DNA of 64,000 nucleotides. Origin: Mycobacterium sp. GA-0227b (GTDB lineage Bacteria > Actinomycetota > Actinomycetes > Mycobacteriales > Mycobacteriaceae). Shown in pieces: positions 61,937-64,000 of the stretch (the stretch's first letter is position 1; each line of letters starts with the position of its first letter). Under the pieces are notes generated by a model. It saw only the letters and a program-made list of their open reading frames with translations. It did not search any database and was not told the origin of the DNA. Where the stretch lies: assembly GCF_001499855.1 (NCBI RefSeq), contig NZ_LQIK01000004.1:124001-188000 (forward strand). The letters are read 5' to 3'. The position numbers and the translations under genes are program-made.

Positions 61937-64000
61937 CCCCGAAATACAGTCCGGCCGAACTCGCCGCCGCGCTGGGCATGTTCGCGCCGACCGACGAGCA
62001 GGCCGCGGTGATCGCCGCACCACCTGGGCCTCTCGTGGTCATCGCGGGCGCCGGCGCGGGCAAGACCGAGACGATGGCCGCGCGGGTGGTGTGGCTGGTC
62101 GCCAACGGCTACGCCCGCCCCGGTGGGGTGCTGGGGTTGACCTTCACCCGCAAGGCCGCCGGGCAACTGCTGCGCCGCGTCCGCACGCGGCTGGCCCGCC
62201 TGTCGGGAACGGGAATCTTCGCCGCAAGCGAGAGTTACCCCCACCGCCGAGCGGCCGACGCCGACGAACCGCCCACCATCAGCACCTACCACGCCTTCGC
62301 AGGCAACCTGCTGGGCGAGCACGGGCTGCTGCTGCCCGTCGAGCCGGAGACCCGGTTGCTCAGCGAAACCGAACTGTGGCAGTTGGCTTTCCGTGTCGTC
62401 TGTGAGCACCCCGAGCTGGACACCGAGAAGACACCGGCGGCGGTCACCTCAATGGTGCTGCGGCTGGCGGGCCAGCTCGCCGAGCACCTCGTCGACACCG
62501 ACCAGTTGCGCGATACCCACGTCGAACTTGAGCGGCTGGTGCACACGCTGCCCGCCGGGCCGTACCAACGCGACCGCGGCCCGAGCCAGTGGCTGCTGCG
62601 GCTGCTGGCCACCCAGACGGAGCGCACCGAACTGGTGCCGCTGATCGACGAGCTGCATCGCCGGATGCGGGCCGAGAAGGTGATGGACTTCGGCATGCAG
62701 ATGGCCTCGGCGGCCCGGCTCGCCGAGCAGTTCCCGCGCGTCGGGGAGCAACTGCGCACCCGCTATCGGGTGGTGCTGCTCGACGAGTACCAGGACACCG
62801 GCCATGCGCAGCGGGTCGCGTTGTCGTCGTTGTTCGGTGGCGGCGTGGACGACGATCTCGCGCTGACCGCCGTCGGCGACCCCATCCAGTCGATCTACGG
62901 CTGGCGCGGCGCATCGGCCACCAATCTGCCGCGCTTCACCACCGACTTCCCCCGCTCGGACGGCACGCCGGCGCCCACGCTGGAACTGCGCACCAGCTGG
63001 CGCAATCCGCCACGCGCTCTTTACCTGGCCAACGCGGTGTCCGCGCAGGCGCGGAGCCGTTCGGTGGCGGTGCGTTCACTGCGGCCGCGGCCCGACGCCG
63101 CACCGGGAATCATCCGGTGTGCCCTGTTGAACAACGTTGTGGCCGAACGTGAGTGGGTTGCCGACCACATCGCCGACCTTTATCACGGGGCACGCGGCCG
63201 CGGCCCGGCACCCACGACCGCCGTGTTGGTGCGGCGTAACGCCGACGCCGCGCCGATGGCCGACGCACTCACTGCGCGCGGCGTGCCGGTCGAAGTCGTC
63301 GGGCTGGCGGGTCTGCTCGGTGTGCCGGAGGTGGCCGACGTGGTGGCAATGCTGCGGCTGATCGCCGACCCCACGGCGGGCAGCGCGGCCATGCGGGTGC
63401 TCACCGGGCCGCGGTGGCGGCTGGGCGGCCGCGACATCACGGCCCTGTGGCGGCGCGCGGTGCGACTCGACGACACCGGCAGCGTGGAGTCCGCGGGCGC
63501 CGCCGAGCGGATCGCCACGCAGGCCGGCCCCGACGCCGATGCCGCATGCCTGGCCGAAGCCGTCATCGATCCCGGTGCGCCCGAGGCATATTCGTCGACG
63601 GGTTATGCCCGGATCGTGGCGTTGGGCCGTGAGCTGACCGCGCTGCGCGCGCACCTTTCGCACCCGCTGCCCGAACTCGTCGCCGAAGTGCGCCGGGTTC
63701 TCGGCGTCGACACCGAGGTGCGCGCGCGCCGTCCGGTCTCCGCGGGCTGGACCGGTACCGAACATCTCGACGCGTTCGCCGACGTGGTGGCGGACTTCGC
63801 CAGCCGTCCCGGCGCCGCGGTCGCGGGGTTTCTGGCTTACCTCGATGCCGCCGAACAGGTGGAGAACGGCCTCGCACCCGCTGAGGCATCCGTCGCGACC
63901 GACCGGGTGCAGATCCTGACCATCCACGCGGCGAAGGGACTCGAATGGCAGGTGGTGGCCGTTCCGCACCTGAGCGGCCGGGTGTTCCCGTCCACCGGCG
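61933..64000 (+). CDS. adnB: AdnB subunit of the AdnAB helicase-nuclease (partial, runs off the window)
   Basis: The first 689 codons; the rest is beyond the right edge. AdnB is the leading motor of the AdnAB dimer. Walker A is IAGAGAGKTE (about 37-46), motif Ia GLTFTRKAA, DEYQD Walker B (LLDEYQDTGHAQ), QSIYGWRGAS motif IV-type region, and motif V ILTIHAAKGLEWQVVAVP are all present. The RecB-like nuclease domain expected at the C-terminus lies outside. ATG overlaps the adnA stop. Confidence 0.95.
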   Translation, partial: MTPKYSPAELAAALGMFAPTDEQAAVIAAPPGPLVVIAGAGAGKTETMAARVVWLVANGYARPGGVLGLTFTRKAAGQLLRRVRTRLARLSGTGIFAASESYPHRRAADADEPPTISTYHAFAGNLLGEHGLLLPVEPETRLLSETELWQLAFRVVCEHPELDTEKTPAAVTSMVLRLAGQLAEHLVDTDQLRDTHVELERLVHTLPAGPYQRDRGPSQWLLRLLATQTERTELVPLIDELHRRMRAEKVMDFGMQMASAARLAEQFPRVGEQLRTRYRVVLLDEYQDTGHAQRVALSSLFGGGVDDDLALTAVGDPIQSIYGWRGASATNLPRFTTDFPRSDGTPAPTLELRTSWRNPPRALYLANAVSAQARSRSVAVRSLRPRPDAAPGIIRCALLNNVVAEREWVADHIADLYHGARGRGPAPTTAVLVRRNADAAPMADALTARGVPVEVVGLAGLLGVPEVADVVAMLRLIADPTAGSAAMRVLTGPRWRLGGRDITALWRRAVRLDDTGSVESAGAAERIATQAGPDADAACLAEAVIDPGAPEAYSSTGYARIVALGRELTALRAHLSHPLPELVAEVRRVLGVDTEVRARRPVSAGWTGTEHLDAFADVVADFASRPGAAVAGFLAYLDAAEQVENGLAPAEASVATDRVQILTIHAAKGLEWQVVAVPHLSGRVFPSTG

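Overview
The window is GC-rich chromosomal DNA from an environmental, fast-growing-type mycobacterium (Mycolicibacterium-like). The evidence is a gene order that largely follows the M. tuberculosis block Rv3248c to Rv3201c: ahcY, tmk-mtrA-mtrB-lpqB, comF-hpf-secA1, a tgs3 acyltransferase, the reductase/desA3 pair, rsgA, aroA, sigH-rshA, pdtaS, whiB1, entC, gpm2, rhlE, moeZ, lipV and adnAB. Frequent GTG/TTG starts, ATGA/GTGA stop-start overlaps and nearly identical MtrA and WhiB1 proteins fit. No tRNA, rRNA, insertion sequence, phage gene or CRISPR array was seen. Names and comparisons rest on recalled family features, not on a search.

Region 1 (1-8.8 kb) is accessory DNA between ahcY and tmk, which I recall as adjacent in M. 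tuberculosis. Its centrepiece is a four-gene minus-strand operon: two WXG100 (Esx) proteins, an 880-residue protein with a CpnT-like N-terminus, a long disordered linker and a C-terminal domain that does not look like the TNT NADase, and an 87-residue probable immunity protein. A membrane protein, a secretory lipase, a DUF1028 protein, a small stress-type membrane protein and a DUF899 protein follow.

Region 2 (8.8-25.5 kb) carries tmk, the MtrAB-LpqB envelope/cell-division signalling operon, an MmpL transporter divergent from its own two-component system, a DUF2252 protein, comF, hpf, secA1 and a DUF6459 gene. The mtrA-mtrB spacer is filled by about six tandem hairpin units whose stem bases co-vary.

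Region 3 (25.6-41.5 kb) is lipid-centred: an uninterrupted tgs3-type acyltransferase, a BCCT transporter, the ferredoxin reductase and DesA3 desaturase (sharing an upstream GTAGGTTAC-type motif), then rsgA, aroA, an SRAP protein, a TetR-enoyl-CoA hydratase pair, a coupled operon with an MpaB-type oxygenase between two related small membrane proteins, an SDR enzyme, a YbaK-type deacylase and the SigH/RshA stress switch.

Region 4 (41.5-64 kb) is conserved mycobacterial housekeeping: a 30-codon bL37 gene, a biotinylated carrier, PdtaS, WhiB1, a DAG kinase-like protein, isochorismate synthase with a GNAT enzyme and a phosphatase, a ParA-like ATPase, RhlE, several envelope proteins, MoeZ, and the AdnA/AdnB helicase-nuclease, whose second gene runs off the right edge. 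Several convergent gene pairs are separated by strong stem-loops likely to act as two-way terminators. No intergenic stretch exceeds 300 bases.
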